DNA of 64,000 bases from CAVXXB01 sp963765585 (GTDB lineage: Bacteria; Calditrichota; Calditrichia; JAJRVZ01), in the NCBI GenBank assembly GCA_963765585.1, contig CAVXXB010000003.1, positions 82,477 to 146,476 on the forward strand. The letters are read 5' to 3'. The position numbers and the translations under genes were made by a program. Within the stretch, counting starts at the first letter, position 1, and each line of letters begins with the position of its first letter. Under the pieces are notes generated by a model. That model was not told where the DNA came from. It made no database searches and saw only the letters and a program-made list of their open reading frames with translations. This document shows, piece by piece, positions 29,501 to 39,900 of the stretch.

Positions 29501-29570
29501 ATATAAGACTTAAAACAACAATTTTAGATGCGTGCTGCACGTTGATACACCTTTCTTTTAACAGGACCAT
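26538..29570 (-). CDS. secreted alpha-amylase (GH13) with type IX sorting domain
   Basis: 1010 residues. Signal peptide near 18-34 (ending QSSYAQ), an N-terminal CBM48/E-set-like domain (about 36-130, VSVPGEFNNWN), Ig-like segments (about 190-420), then the GH13 barrel with DITPNHSA (near 524), nucleophile Asp in GYRLDVYWG (near 616), acid/base Glu in LLGETDGT (near 646) and ENHDETR (near 724). The C-terminus (from about 920, NYPNPFNPITT to RKMILIR) is the FlgD-like sorting domain of type IX secretion. It cleaves alpha-1,4-glucans outside the cell. Last gene of the alpha-glucan locus; starts 46 bp after the cytoplasmic GH13 gene. Confidence 0.93.
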   Translation of the reverse strand: MVLLKERCINVQHASKIVVLSLIFIVQFVQSSYAQDSVDVTFSYKSVGSSPSTVSVPGEFNNWNIYSDFMTYDSESQQWYMTKRLRIGGPDPLPNPGKSIPGAYQYKFNLNSTNWITDPLNPRNNPKDNANSYLYINDPTIHYLLPNSVSGLVNSRRPQISAYIFPSTTSIVDTGSIKLKIDDVVYENIGSGYNPTSHLFTFTPPTLLSLGDHTLSIYAESSSGTNSSDSTFFTIFFDEESFIQFLTRNNNRYLRSNLQITGQTAEPDLSVKLVHLGVDSVQILSDSTGIFTAEFSLLDGENIFKAFAMDSANVEQETELLTINYFIDHAPKPTINLSTDQKKIYFIGIGNDPDQDPVTYQWSSDDEINPEALNISSQQASFSIDIPATAGEYFIDLLATDPSENTGKSRTFFTVNTDGSAKVSNVNSNTAWIQDALIYEIFVLTFTDEGTLAAAEEKLDYVKSLGTTTIYLMPIFQTTNVIGGLGAGYDITDFYSVHWQYGTLSDLQSFISRAHSLDMQVILDITPNHSAEKHPFMQDVSLFRDYSNYRAMYETDLLGDSRDLGQFKAVVDGYTLYVHYSNWTLPNFNYNNLETRDYMINMFKYWLLDVDVDGYRLDVYWGPNNRYGKTTWWRPFREELKRVKPEALLLGETDGTGFGSENNYADGGGALDAANDWSFYGQIKSAMSGGNLNDLDNRVRNYSPNLRYNHNTGENAHYFRFLENHDETRIAELYPISKTKVGAALLYTIPGLPMIYAGQEVGETSRRGPVNWLREGAQELTEYYKKLGEIRTTFPTFYTDLIQRESSGSNSLYAYLRPYLDQNALAVHNFSSNNVTATISITESDLFLSDSLHSDKTYYMNDVLNNDVYPVTKAELENFQPLIPAWNSAVFILADSVLDIIDDIKQLSTKNIPKKFALQQNYPNPFNPITTISFSLPKPASVSLLIFDVLGQVVYNQDLKEKMPGEYAVTWDGINQQGRKVGSGIYFYKVIARGKDQDVWSASRKMILIR

Positions 29571-29616
29571 ATGCTATGATTAACAAATTTTCATCCCGTA
29601 ATCATGAAGCGGCAAA

Positions 29617-30952
29617 TCAGGTCGTGAATACCATTACTTCATTTGCTTTTATTGTAACACAATTGTCAATTACTTTTATATTTTCACCATGTATAATTTC
29701 TTTTAATTCGGATGTCATAAATAAGTCTGGAAATTGCATTCGCGTTATCTGCTCCATTCCAGAAAAATTAAAGACAAATATCATCATTTGATTTTCAGTT
29801 TTTCTCATAAATGTAACGACTTTATCCGCACGATCATTCACAATATTTTTAATTTTGTTATCGAATAAAGAATGATTTGAATAGCGCAGTCCAATCAACT
29901 TTCTATAAAAATCCGATACCTTTTGATTTTCCATACTCCAATCAATGATACTTTTCTCAAACAGTGAAAGTTCGTTTTTTACACCGATTTCCTGGCCATT
30001 ATAAATCAGGGGTATCCCATTGGAAAAGAACACAAATGCAGTAAAAGGCCAAAAATTTTCATATTCAAACACTTCAAGCGTTCTGGGCCAGTCATGATTT
30101 TCAGTAAATCTCAACTGTAATGCATTTAGCGGATACGAGTCGCTTGATTCGTTGAGACACGTCATCATATCGGATGCAGGCCGTATATTTTGATTCACTT
30201 CTTTCATTATCAAGTATAATGTCCAGTCATAAGTAGCATGAAATGCATGTTCATGCAACAAGCGGTTTTCCCATTCGGCCAGCAGAAATAAATCTGGTTT
30301 TAAGTTTAATAGTTCATTTGTAGCCTGGTTCCAAAATTCCAGAGGTACCAAACCAGCCACATCACAACGATACCCATCAATTCCGAACTCTTTTACCCAG
30401 TAGACTCATTGCATTCATTGCATAATCAATTGTATTCGTATTCTGATAATTAAATTCCATAATATCAGACCATTCCCCTGGAGAATGCTGCAAACTGGTA
30501 CTAAACATGTTGGAATGCGCTTGATATTTAACATGGTCCGGCGCGGCATGGTTTAATACCATATCAATAATCAACCGCATATCATGGTCATGAATCATAT
30601 CGACAAGATTTTTAAAATCCTGTCCCGTACCATAATCCGGATGTATCGCCAGATGGTCACTGATGGCGTATGGACTACCGTGCCTGCCCTTCCGCTTTTC
30701 CCGTCCGATGGGATGGATAGGCATCAACCAAATAGTTTTGATTCCAAGCTCTTTTAGATATCCCAGTTTTTTTGCAACGGCCGCAAAATTACCTGCACTT
30801 GAAAAATTACGTACAAAAATCTCATAGATCGGGCCCTCGTTTATCCAGTATGGTGCCTGAAGACCTTTGGGCAATTTCACATCTGGTATAGAGGGATCAA
30901 TGCCAAGCATATTATATTTTGTCTTAATTTCTTTTTGAAGATTAGATATCAT
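29617..30952 (-). CDS. cytoplasmic GH13 alpha-amylase-family glycosidase (frameshifted)
   Basis: No signal peptide. First frame 30952-30377, second frame to 29617; the join near 30400 restores YWVKEFGIDGYRCDVAG, which carries the catalytic Asp. All four GH13 regions are present across the join: DMVLNHAAP, GYRCDVAG, LLAEWENR (acid/base Glu) and FTENHDWPR. About 445 residues, so a short maltodextrin-cleaving enzyme such as a maltogenic amylase or cyclomaltodextrinase-like protein without N-domain. Lies between trmB and the secreted amylase. A single-base indel breaks it; the conserved motifs on both sides argue for a sequencing error or a very recent lesion. Confidence 0.85.
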
Positions 30953-30991
30953 TGTACAGGTTGATCTTAAAAAGCAATCTCGGGATATTTT

Positions 30992-31804
30992 TCATGCAAT
31001 AAGCTTGTCCAGATAATCCGTTTCACCATTTTGCATCTTTGATACTTCCTTATGGACATCCCTCTTTAATCGGATGCCATAAATGGTAATATCGAGTATC
31101 ATATGATTTAAGGCAATATCAATCAGGGCCCGGTTGGTTGTCCAGACCGTTTTTTTCTTCTGGCATTTTATCTGCTTCACCCATCAGTAGTTCCGCCTTA
31201 TCAACAATAAGAATGATTTTGTGCGCCCAGATTTTTTCCAGTTCACTTTCATCTAAATCATAGGTAAAATATTTGACTTCAGGGATCTGTTTTCAGATTG
31301 GTAAAAGAATATATACTTAGATGTCAACTCCGCGTTTTTCAGCCCGGTCTATGTCTTGTTTAAGTGCATCATATTCTCTTTGCCAGACCGAGAGACTGAT
31401 CGTCTTTGTTGGCCTTTTGAATTAACTCTCGTGGACTTAATAATCATATTGTCATAACCGACAATATTCCACAAATGATCGGGAATCAGTTGGTATTCAA
31501 AATCCTTCAGATATTTCTTTGCTTTATCAATTTTATTATTAAATTGTCTGCTCAGCAGATCGAACAATTGCTCCGGGGGAAGCGGTACATATTTTTCAGG
31601 TTCGGATGAATGAAGGCTTACCGCACCCAGATCCTCCAGTTTTCGAATGACACTGTATATCGCTGATCGGGGAACTCCGGAGTTTTTACTTAATTCATAG
31701 CGTGTTGCCGGATTATGCTCCAGTAACGATACATACGCCATCGACTCATAGGAAGTGAATCCAAGTTCCTGGATCTTTCTGGTAATTGTGCTAAATTTTG
31801 ACAA
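30992..31804 (-). pseudogene. TrmB-family transcriptional regulator, multiply frameshifted
   Basis: The first 100 residues are intact: a winged-helix domain (LGFTSYESMAYVSLLEHNPATRYELSKNSGVPRSAIYSVIRKLEDLGAVS) and the start of the TrmB C-terminal domain (HLWNIVGYDNMI). After about 31400 the reading frame changes at least four times. Fragments SLSVWQREYDALKQDIDRAEKRGVDI, PEVKYFTYDLDESELEKIWAHKIILIVDKAELLMGEADKMPEEK and KKTVWTTNRALIDIALNHMILDI line up as one TrmB sugar-sensing domain. One break lies in a run of seven As. TrmB proteins repress or activate maltose/trehalose transport, which fits the next genes. Confidence 0.8.
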
Positions 31805-31825
31805 AACGCCTCCAATAATCTAAAC

Positions 31826-32672
31826 TTATCCCTTAACACTGCCAAGTGTTAAACCGGATATTAACCAGCGGCTTAAAAATAAGAATAATATCACCACCGG
31901 AATCGAAACGACAATTGCGCCTGCAGAATAAAGTCCCCAGGCAACTTCCATATTGGATGTAAACTGTTTCAATCCAATCGGCAAAGTATATAATGACTGA
32001 TCCTGAAGCAGCACTGCGGCAACCAGATATTCAGACCAGGCGGTCATGAATGAAAAGAGTGCGGTAATGGCAATGGCCGGCAATGCCAATGGGAGTATAA
32101 TGCGATAAAAAGAATAAACCGGTCCCGCACCATCGATCATCGCCGCTTCTTCCAGACTAACAGGAATGGTGTCATAATACCCCTTCATTTGCCAGATGGT
32201 AAACGGCAAAGCGGTTGCCGAATAAGCGACAATCAAACCAATATATGAATCATACAAGCCCACTTTTATCAGCATTATAAACAAGCGGCAGAAGTAACAT
32301 CGTTACCGGAAACATCTGAGTGGTAATAATTGAAAGTAATGCCCCCTCACGCCATTTAAAGCGATAACGGGAAAATGCATATCCTGCGGTTACAGCCAAT
32401 CCGGTCCCGACGATTGTGACGATTATTGAAATGATCAGACTATTGGTCATCCAGATCAGAAACGGCTCTTCAAATATCAGACGATAATATGCAGAGAAAG
32501 TAAAATCATCCGGTATGATCCCCAATGATTTCGTCAATAAGCGATCACCCGGACGGATTGAGATAGAGAATACACGCAGTACCGGGTAAATGGCAAAAAG
32601 TGCAAATAACGTCAGAACACCATAAGACGCTATCTTACCTTTAGTTGAAAGATCTCGCGGTTTTTTTCTCAT
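31826..32672 (-). CDS. maltose/maltodextrin ABC permease, MalG type (frameshifted)
   Basis: First frame 32672-32250 (MRKKPRDLSTKGKIASYGVL...), second frame to 31826 with the EAA loop EEAAMIDGAGPVYSFYRIILPLALPAI. Together about 280 residues and six membrane helices, normal for MalG-type sugar permeases. One indel near 32270 splits it between helices. It follows the MalF-type gene by 2 bp. Partner of the binding protein and MalF-type permease; no ATPase gene is present here, so a shared MsmX-type ATPase elsewhere is likely. Confidence 0.88.
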
Positions 32673-32674
32673 CG

Positions 32675-33562
32675 TTAATTATAAATATTCTCAGCTACAT
32701 GCGTACTTTTTATAAATCGCCAACTGAAGACAAACAGCATGACAAATATGATCATGGAAAATGCGGCGGCATAGCCAATTCTAAAATATGTAAATGCGGC
32801 TTTATATACCCAACTGACCAGGATATGCGTGGTATCTGACGGCTCACCACTATTGCTGACAAGCCAGACCACATTAAAATTGTTAAAGGTCCAGATGACA
32901 CCCAGTATAATGGCCGGAATCATAATCGGTTTTAATAAGGGCACTGTAATATGTCTGAACTTGTCCCAGGGCCTGGCACCTTCCAATTCTGCGGCTTCAT
33001 AATATGAATCTGATATGCTTTGTAATCCCCCCAGTGCAATAATCATCATAAATGGAAAACCAAGCCAGATGTTTGTGATAAGACAGGCCGCAAACGCACC
33101 CCATTCTGTTGAAAGCCACGCCACCTGAAATCCAAACATCTGGTCCAGGATCAGATTTACGGCACCGTACTCAGAATTAAACATTCCCCGCCAGGTCAGT
33201 GCGGTAATATATTGAGGAACCGCCCATGGTAAAATGAGCAACGTCCGGTAAAATGTTCGGCCTTTGAGATCTTTGTTGAGAATAAGTGCCAGAAAAACAC
33301 CAATGGCCACATGACAGATCAGATTCAATACAGTCCACAGAACTGTTTTGAACAGAAAATACCAGAAGGCACCATCACTGAGAACAGCAGAATAATTAGA
33401 GAATCCTTTTATTTGCCAGTCACGAAAATGTGACAAATTCATATTTGACAACGAAATGATAATATTATAGAAAAAGGGATATAGAACAACCAGGCTCAAT
33501 ATCAGGATGGCCGGTGCGGTATATAGATACACAAGTCGATTATGTCTGGCGGTCTGCAGCAT
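32675..33562 (-). CDS. maltose/maltodextrin ABC permease, MalF type
   Basis: 295 residues with six predicted membrane helices and the EAA loop YYEAAELEGARPWDKFRHITVPLLKP near residue 200, which docks on the transport ATPase. Also PWAVPQYITALTWRGMFN, typical of MalF/UgpA-type sugar permeases. It lacks the large periplasmic loop of E. coli MalF, as in most short-form MalF proteins. It starts 1 bp after the stop of the binding-protein gene and ends 2 bp before the MalG-type gene: a tight operon. Confidence 0.93.
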   Translation of the reverse strand: MLQTARHNRLVYLYTAPAILILSLVVLYPFFYNIIISLSNMNLSHFRDWQIKGFSNYSAVLSDGAFWYFLFKTVLWTVLNLICHVAIGVFLALILNKDLKGRTFYRTLLILPWAVPQYITALTWRGMFNSEYGAVNLILDQMFGFQVAWLSTEWGAFAACLITNIWLGFPFMMIIALGGLQSISDSYYEAAELEGARPWDKFRHITVPLLKPIMIPAIILGVIWTFNNFNVVWLVSNSGEPSDTTHILVSWVYKAAFTYFRIGYAAAFSMIIFVMLFVFSWRFIKSTHVAENIYN

Positions 33563-33563
33563 A

Positions 33564-34805
33564 TTATTCCCTGTTCTCCGCTATCAGTTTTTCAGCCAAT
33601 GCCTGCATTTGTTCCGCTGCCTGGGCGGCAGTTACCTGATTGGTAAAGATGCCCTGATATGCCGGGCGCATGGCATCCCATATCCAGCGCATTTCCGTGT
33701 TGACCGGCATCGGCCTGCCCACCATCATCTGATCCAGGGCCTGGGTAAATAACTCATTGGACAACAATTCCGGTGCGTTAATAACTTCTTTACGTGACGG
33801 TATGATATTAAATTGACGGGCAAATTCAAGTTCAATTTCCGGTGAAGTAAGATATTTAATTAGTTCCGCTACCACTTTTAGTTTTTGCCCTGACAGGTTT
33901 GCATTGAAACAATATCCCATGGGAAAAACAGTCGGGGATGGCCACAGTCCTGTTTCGTCAATCATAGGAATACGGGCCAATCCGATATTGATATCATTTT
34001 TTATATATGTTCCAAATGACCATGGGCCATTAATAATCATTGCAACACGCCGATCAAGAAACATGGCATTGGCTGTTTCATAGTCACATTCCCGGGGTAT
34101 AATTTTATATTTATTTGCCAGATCATAAATTAATTGCGCTGCCTGGCGCACCGGCTTTGTATTCAATGTCGGACGAAAATCTTCACTGATAATCCAACCA
34201 CCAAATCCACCAATAAACGGAGCCACGAATGCCGGTTCGGTATAATTCCAGGCCAGGGCGTATGTATCCGGCCGGCCATCCCCATCGGTATCTTTAACCA
34301 GATCCGCGCCGCTAGCAATCAGTTCAGAAATGGAGGCTGGCGGTTCCGAAATCATATCCTTATTATATATCAGGCACAGATGATTCCCAACCCGATCGGC
34401 GATCTGATATAAATGACCCTGAAAACGTGTGTTTGCCGGAAACGGATCCTGGATGAAATTATTCAGAAAATCATCCTCAAATATATCCTCGAGGGGTTTA
34501 ATCACCTCAATCTCGGATAGCGGGCCGATATAATCGCTGGCACAGTGCACTGCCGCAGGTCCTTTTCCGGCCAGAGCTGAGATTATAAAATTAGTTCGTA
34601 ACTCTTCCGGTGCGTAGAATAATTGTGCAAATGAATAATCCGGATAGTTTTGCTGAAATTTATTCAGATATGTTTGCAGCAAATCACGCTCGACCGGCCG
34701 GAGTGAGGTCCAGATGATGATTTTTTTTTCATCGGAACCGGCACAGCCGCTCAAAACAAAAATTCCACAGATGATATATATTATTTTTTTGATCATTTTG
34801 TACAA
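33564..34805 (-). CDS. maltose/maltodextrin-type extracellular solute-binding lipoprotein
   Basis: 413 residues, lipoprotein signal (IICGIFVLSGCAGSD, lipobox Cys near 21). Family 1 solute-binding protein fold: IIIWTSLRPVERDLLQTYLNKFQQNYP, the GKGPAAVHCASDYIGPL segment, RVAMIINGPWSFGTY and MGYCFNANL match MalE/family-1 binding proteins. It would deliver malto-oligosaccharides to the two permeases encoded directly downstream. First gene of the ABC operon; the 247 bp before it hold repeats and no clear promoter. Confidence 0.92.
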   Translation of the reverse strand: MYKMIKKIIYIICGIFVLSGCAGSDEKKIIIWTSLRPVERDLLQTYLNKFQQNYPDYSFAQLFYAPEELRTNFIISALAGKGPAAVHCASDYIGPLSEIEVIKPLEDIFEDDFLNNFIQDPFPANTRFQGHLYQIADRVGNHLCLIYNKDMISEPPASISELIASGADLVKDTDGDGRPDTYALAWNYTEPAFVAPFIGGFGGWIISEDFRPTLNTKPVRQAAQLIYDLANKYKIIPRECDYETANAMFLDRRVAMIINGPWSFGTYIKNDINIGLARIPMIDETGLWPSPTVFPMGYCFNANLSGQKLKVVAELIKYLTSPEIELEFARQFNIIPSRKEVINAPELLSNELFTQALDQMMVGRPMPVNTEMRWIWDAMRPAYQGIFTNQVTAAQAAEQMQALAEKLIAENRE

Positions 34806-34819
34806 AAAGTCTAATTAGT

Positions 34820-35043
34820 TTAAAACCACAGAGGGCACAGAGCAGACACAGAGAACACTGAGATTTTAAATAGATATTTAGTATTTAACCTCACAGGGAC
34901 TCAGGTGCTAAGGGACTCAGGGACTTTATTACTTTGTCACTTTATCACAACCCCCTAACCCCCTTTTTTAAGGCGGAATTAACCCTGTCAGAATGACAAC
35001 CTTTATCAGCATCTATGCATCTCTGTATCCTGCATCCTGAATC
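34820..35043. repeat. mixed tandem repeats
   Basis: ACCACAGAGGGCACAGAGCA-type units (34826-34862), CAGGGACTCAGGTGCTAAGGGACTCAGGG (34893-34923), TTTGTCACTTTATCAC and CATCTCTGTATCCTGCATCCTG near 35020. Four of the repeat families seen across the window occur together here. Confidence 0.75.
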
Positions 35044-35052
35044 AATCCACCT

Positions 35053-36853
35053 TCACTTCACTCGAAAGATGCCTGAACCAATTAAAATACAATCCGGCCG
35101 AAACAGGATCAGAATAATTAACAGCCAGCCAAACTGATCCCAGCGTTTAAATATCAGTGCCATTCCGGTTAGAAACAATACTACCTGCCATGGTACCGCA
35201 AAAAAGGTTGAAAGAATATCCCGGCGGTTCTCCTGATTTATCTCATTAATTTTATCGCCATCAATTTTTTTACGGATCGGTCCCCAAAATCCAAATGGCC
35301 GGGTTCGTTTATAGAATTCAAGTAAAACCGCTTCATCAGTTGGCGGAGAAGAATAGGTACCAATGATCATACCTACTAAAGATGAAACTGTAGCAATTAA
35401 AAATGAAAAATATTCAGGAATATCCGGAAATAATATTCTTTGAACTACTGCAGCAATCATACCCGCCGCAGTTCCCCAGGCAAATCCATATCCATTCATC
35501 CGCCACCAATACCAGCGGGTCAACGTCGGGATAAGTAATCCGGCTCCCAGGCTTGATGTGATCCATCCCCAAATATCATTTATATTTGTGATGAGTAACA
35601 TAAAACCAAGGCCCAGTATAACTATGATTACTGAAGACCATCGACCGTGAGAAAGTAATTGTTTCTCAGTCGCTTTCGGATTTAGATAAGTCTGATAGAT
35701 ATCTTTGACCCAGTATGCAGCACCGGCATTAACGGTTGAATCAAAAGTTGACATCCCTGCAGCCATAAGCCCCGCCACCAGTATTCCTTTAATACCAATC
35801 GGTACCAGCTGATTTATAACCACTGGTAATACAGTCTCCGGATCTTCGATAACGCCCTGTTGCGAACCGAGTACAATACCCATAATCGCAATCGCCGCAA
35901 TAAACGGCCACCGGAAAGCCAAAAGAAATGTCCAGAACAGAGATAGCAGACCGGACTCGCGGTCACTACGTGAGGCAAAAAAGCGCTGTATCATATATTG
36001 ACTGGTTCCACCGCTGCCCTCAATGGTCACCTTGATCAAATAAAACAGTATGGCAATACCAAATAAATTGTAGATCGAATACGCCGATGCTTCAGGCATA
36101 TCCAGAGTCCAGGATGGAAAAATATTTGTCCAGGCATCACGGGTAGTATCCAGCGCCATAAATCCGCCATCTCGCAGTGGTACAGATATCTGGAATGTTT
36201 CCGGCAGATTAAACTGAAAAAATGCCAGCAGACAGATGAAGATAATCGTGCCAAATATAAGAATTCCCTGAAAGACATCTGTCCAGACCACACCGTAAAG
36301 ACCACTGGCAACCGTATAAATCATAGCGAGAACAATCATCAGGGTTGCCGCCCAGAATTGCGATGGAAGACCGGCAAAGTCCGGTATGCCTAAAAATTCA
36401 CCAACAAATTTACCCGATCCAATTGCAAAATAGGTCACCATTGCGATTGTCATTATAATTATAGAACCAGGCTGCAATTAAACGTGCCCAATCCCCCTGC
36501 TTGTCTTTGCCAAATCTGAAGTGCATCCATTCGGCCAGAGTCATGACCAGCGCCCGGCGATTCCATTTTCCCTGAAATATCATAAGAAATGCCATGATCA
36601 GGGTGACACCGCCACGAATTTCAATAAAAAAGCCACTGGCACCCAGCGCAAATATGAACGCTGTGTTGATCATGGTTCCACTGATATCCAGGTTAGAGGA
36701 CATACCCGATGCACCCAATGCCCACCAGGGCAATCCCCGGTCACCTAGAAAATATGAATTAATGCCCTGAGATGCTTTTCGTTGAAAATAAATACCGACT
36801 GTGACCATTCCAATTAAGTATACAATAACGATAGCATAATCAATGGTAGTCAT
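35053..36853 (-). CDS. sodium:solute symporter (SSS family), frameshifted
   Basis: First frame 36853-36410 (TIDYAIVIVYLIGMVTVGIYFQRKAS, GASGMSSNLDISGT), second frame 36477-35053. Joined it is about 590 residues with 12-14 membrane helices, as in SSS transporters of sugars or other solutes, including AAGMSTFDSTVNAGAAYWVKDIYQ, the helix 8-9 sodium-site region. The break lies in the overlap 36410-36477. It sits inside the glucan locus, so sugar uptake is plausible, but the family also moves amino acids and vitamins. Confidence 0.87.
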
Positions 36854-36913
36854 ATTGGACCCTTTCTGGTTGCGGATAATGCATTACATCTTTGAGCAAT
36901 TTGTTTATAATAC

Positions 36914-36951
36914 AAAAAATGCCGGCCTATGGGGCACATTGACCGGCATTT
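36914..36951 (-). terminator. rho-independent terminator of the 4.2-kb secreted-protein gene
   Basis: Read on the minus strand, AAATGCCGGTC pairs with GGCCGGCATTT across the ATGTGCCCCA loop, followed by six Ts. It lies 20 bp past the stop at 36971. Confidence 0.85.
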
Positions 36952-36970
36952 CTTTACAACAAGAACAGAA

Positions 36971-39900
36971 TTAACGCATGAGAATCATTTTCATGGTTCT
37001 TTCATAATTCTCAGTGATCATACGGTAGAAGTAAACACCACTACTTACCGGTCGACCATGGCTATCTGATCCATTCCAAACTACCTGATGTATACCCTGC
37101 CTTTGAACGCCATTCACCAGTTCAGTTACTTTACGTCCCAGTACATCAAAGACGACAAGTTGAACTTTCATTTGTTTCGGCAATTCAAATGTCAGAGTTG
37201 TGGTCGGGTTAAACGGATTCGGATAGTTTTCACGCAGATTCGGATCGCGAATGACGATCGCTTCTTCTATGTCTTCCACATCCGTAGGCATGCCATTATC
37301 AAAATCCCAGAAGGAATAGAAAGGCGGATTAATTGAACCAAACTGCGTATGGATAGTGAAATTAGGCTGTGAATCATCGATATTGGCTACATGGTTATTA
37401 CCAAAACCACCCTTGCCACCTTCATTATCACCACCATAGATTCCGAATTTATAAACCTGGCCGATCACGTCATTACTGTCGGGATCACCATAATACTGTA
37501 CCTGACGGGTATAAATTGAGTCACCTGAAGCGGCATCACCATTTGATCCATCATCATACATTTTTTTGTCCAGATTTAATCTTAAATCCGTTCCCCAATC
37601 GGCGCCCTGCGGATTGCTCCAGCCACCAACAGCCGGACCTTGCATCCATACACCCCATGTAAAAATCGAGTCCAGCTGATCCGGACCGACATTAATGGTA
37701 CCCTGGATATCCAGCAGCGTGTCACCACCGAGTTTAACCTGATAATATGCCGGACGTAAGTCCACTTCCCAGGTAACCAGCACATCATTTGTCAAAGGTG
37801 ACGAGTTGCGGAAATTTGGTTGTCTGCGCGCATCAACATCACTGTTAACCACATCATTTATTTCAAATGTGCTTGCTGGTTTTGAAGCCGGCAGGGTAAT
37901 TTTACGTCTTTCCTGTGTGTCCTGATCAGGATCGGCAAAATCGTAATAGATTTCACGTTCCTCATCGCGACCTTCGGGAATCAGGTAATACTGATAAACT
38001 AAGTTTTCGCCTAAAGAAACTTTTTCAGCATCACCCACGACAGAGTAGAAGTCAGTACCAAATTCGTTGAGCATAGCGGCATCTTGTCTAATCGCACTGC
38101 CATCATATCCCCAGCGAACCACCAGGGAATCACCCGGTGTAAAACCTTTGTTCGTAATGGCATTGGTCATATCTACACGGAATTTGACCTCTACTGTGTC
38201 TACACCAGTAGCGCCCTGCGGTAACACATCATTATAGTATTTGAACTGAATGGTTGTGTCACTAAGAATCGGCTCTACACGACGGTCACCGGATTCCTCG
38301 CGTCCATCCCAGGCGCCGCGGGTAAATTTCCAGGCGGCGAAATTATCAGGATCGATACGTGTGGCAATATTCCAGTAATCGGAATCAGCTTCACGTGTCA
38401 GTGATTTATGCGGCGGATCCCAACCGATATTCGGCATGCTACCGGCAATAAAGACGGTATCATTTGCCGAATCGAATCCGTCCAGTGTGCTCATATTGAT
38501 ACGGAAGAATACATCGATTGAATCCGGATCATCGGTATATGGTGCACCTCTGTGGCCAACATATTGAACAGGCCATACGGTATCCACAAAAGGAACCAGA
38601 ACCTGGCGGTTGGGGCTACTGGCGGCGCCATCGGCACCGGGAATATCATTTTCCCAGTAGCTGGTGATTGCGCCATCTACAGGATTCTTGATCGTTCCAC
38701 CATATTTATAATCAAGAGTATTTCCTATCAGACTATCGGCAAATTCCCATTCAATTGACCAGTAGTCACCACCATCGCTGGTCATCGGATCTGCCAATGG
38801 CGTCCATCCCGGATTCTGCAGTGCACCGCGAATATCCACGCCACCGGTTGAGTCAACAATACCCCATACACGCGAGGTGTTGGCACGGAAAGTAACCTTA
38901 ACCGATTCTTCATTCAGCGGTAATGCGACAACATCACCAGTAGGTAAGGCAGCAAGGACACCAAATGCCGGTCCATCGCTGTTTTTTGATGGATCCAGAA
39001 AGCCGGATGCAAATACAACGGCAGCACCACCATCAAGATTTAATGTTGCTAACGGAGCCAGGTAGCGCTCCACACCGACGGTCCCGCTGGAATCAGTCAC
39101 AATAAGTTTGTAATCAGCGGTCGGCAATGCCAGATAATCATCGGTAAAATTAAAATATGCCAGATTATCGACAATCGTACCGGCACCTTCAGCTACTACA
39201 TCAACAATCGGTGCATCGGTGGCACCATGGTAAATTAAAAGATCTGTGTTAGTGGCTCCACCCGCAGCTTGCTGACCTTTGTCATACACGGCAATATCAA
39301 ACGGAGTCGCCGGATCATAGCCGGATGGGCTAACAATACCATTGGCAATCAAAACATATATGCTGCCATTAGCAAGGGTATAACTTTTTTTCCAGAGAGC
39401 ATTCGTGGTATCGGAACTGCCCTTCGGTTGAACCGTAATGTCAAATTCAACACCAGCCGGTGCAGGTACATATGGTGATGCCTGGCGGAATCCAAAGTTT
39501 TGCAACAGTGGCTGATCATCAAGCCAGATGTCCACTGTGTCGGCAGCCAGGTCTGCTGCATTATGAATAACCTGTACGAGGGCCAGTTGTGGTGCTTCAC
39601 CCGGATGCGTACCAAGATAGGTGAATGTGTTCTGATCATATACAATCCACTCAGAATCATCAGCATTAGTGCCTGCGGAAGATACCCAGTCAGAATTACC
39701 GTTTGTGACAGCAGCTTTGCGCACGATCGAGTGATTTTGTGCTGCACCTGGGACACCTGCTACATCAAAATTCTGATCACTATCCGGATCACCGAAAACA
39801 TCAACTACAAGTGTATCTCCGTATTCAGCAGCTACTTTAATTATTGCTCGCGCATCATTTCCATTGTGATGAACGACACTTGGAAATGCCAGAAATTCAT

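Noticed and set aside
31000..31430. Programmed frameshift at the seven-A run in trmB
   Set aside because: At least four separate frame changes occur in this gene, so one slippery site would not rescue it; error or decay is simpler.
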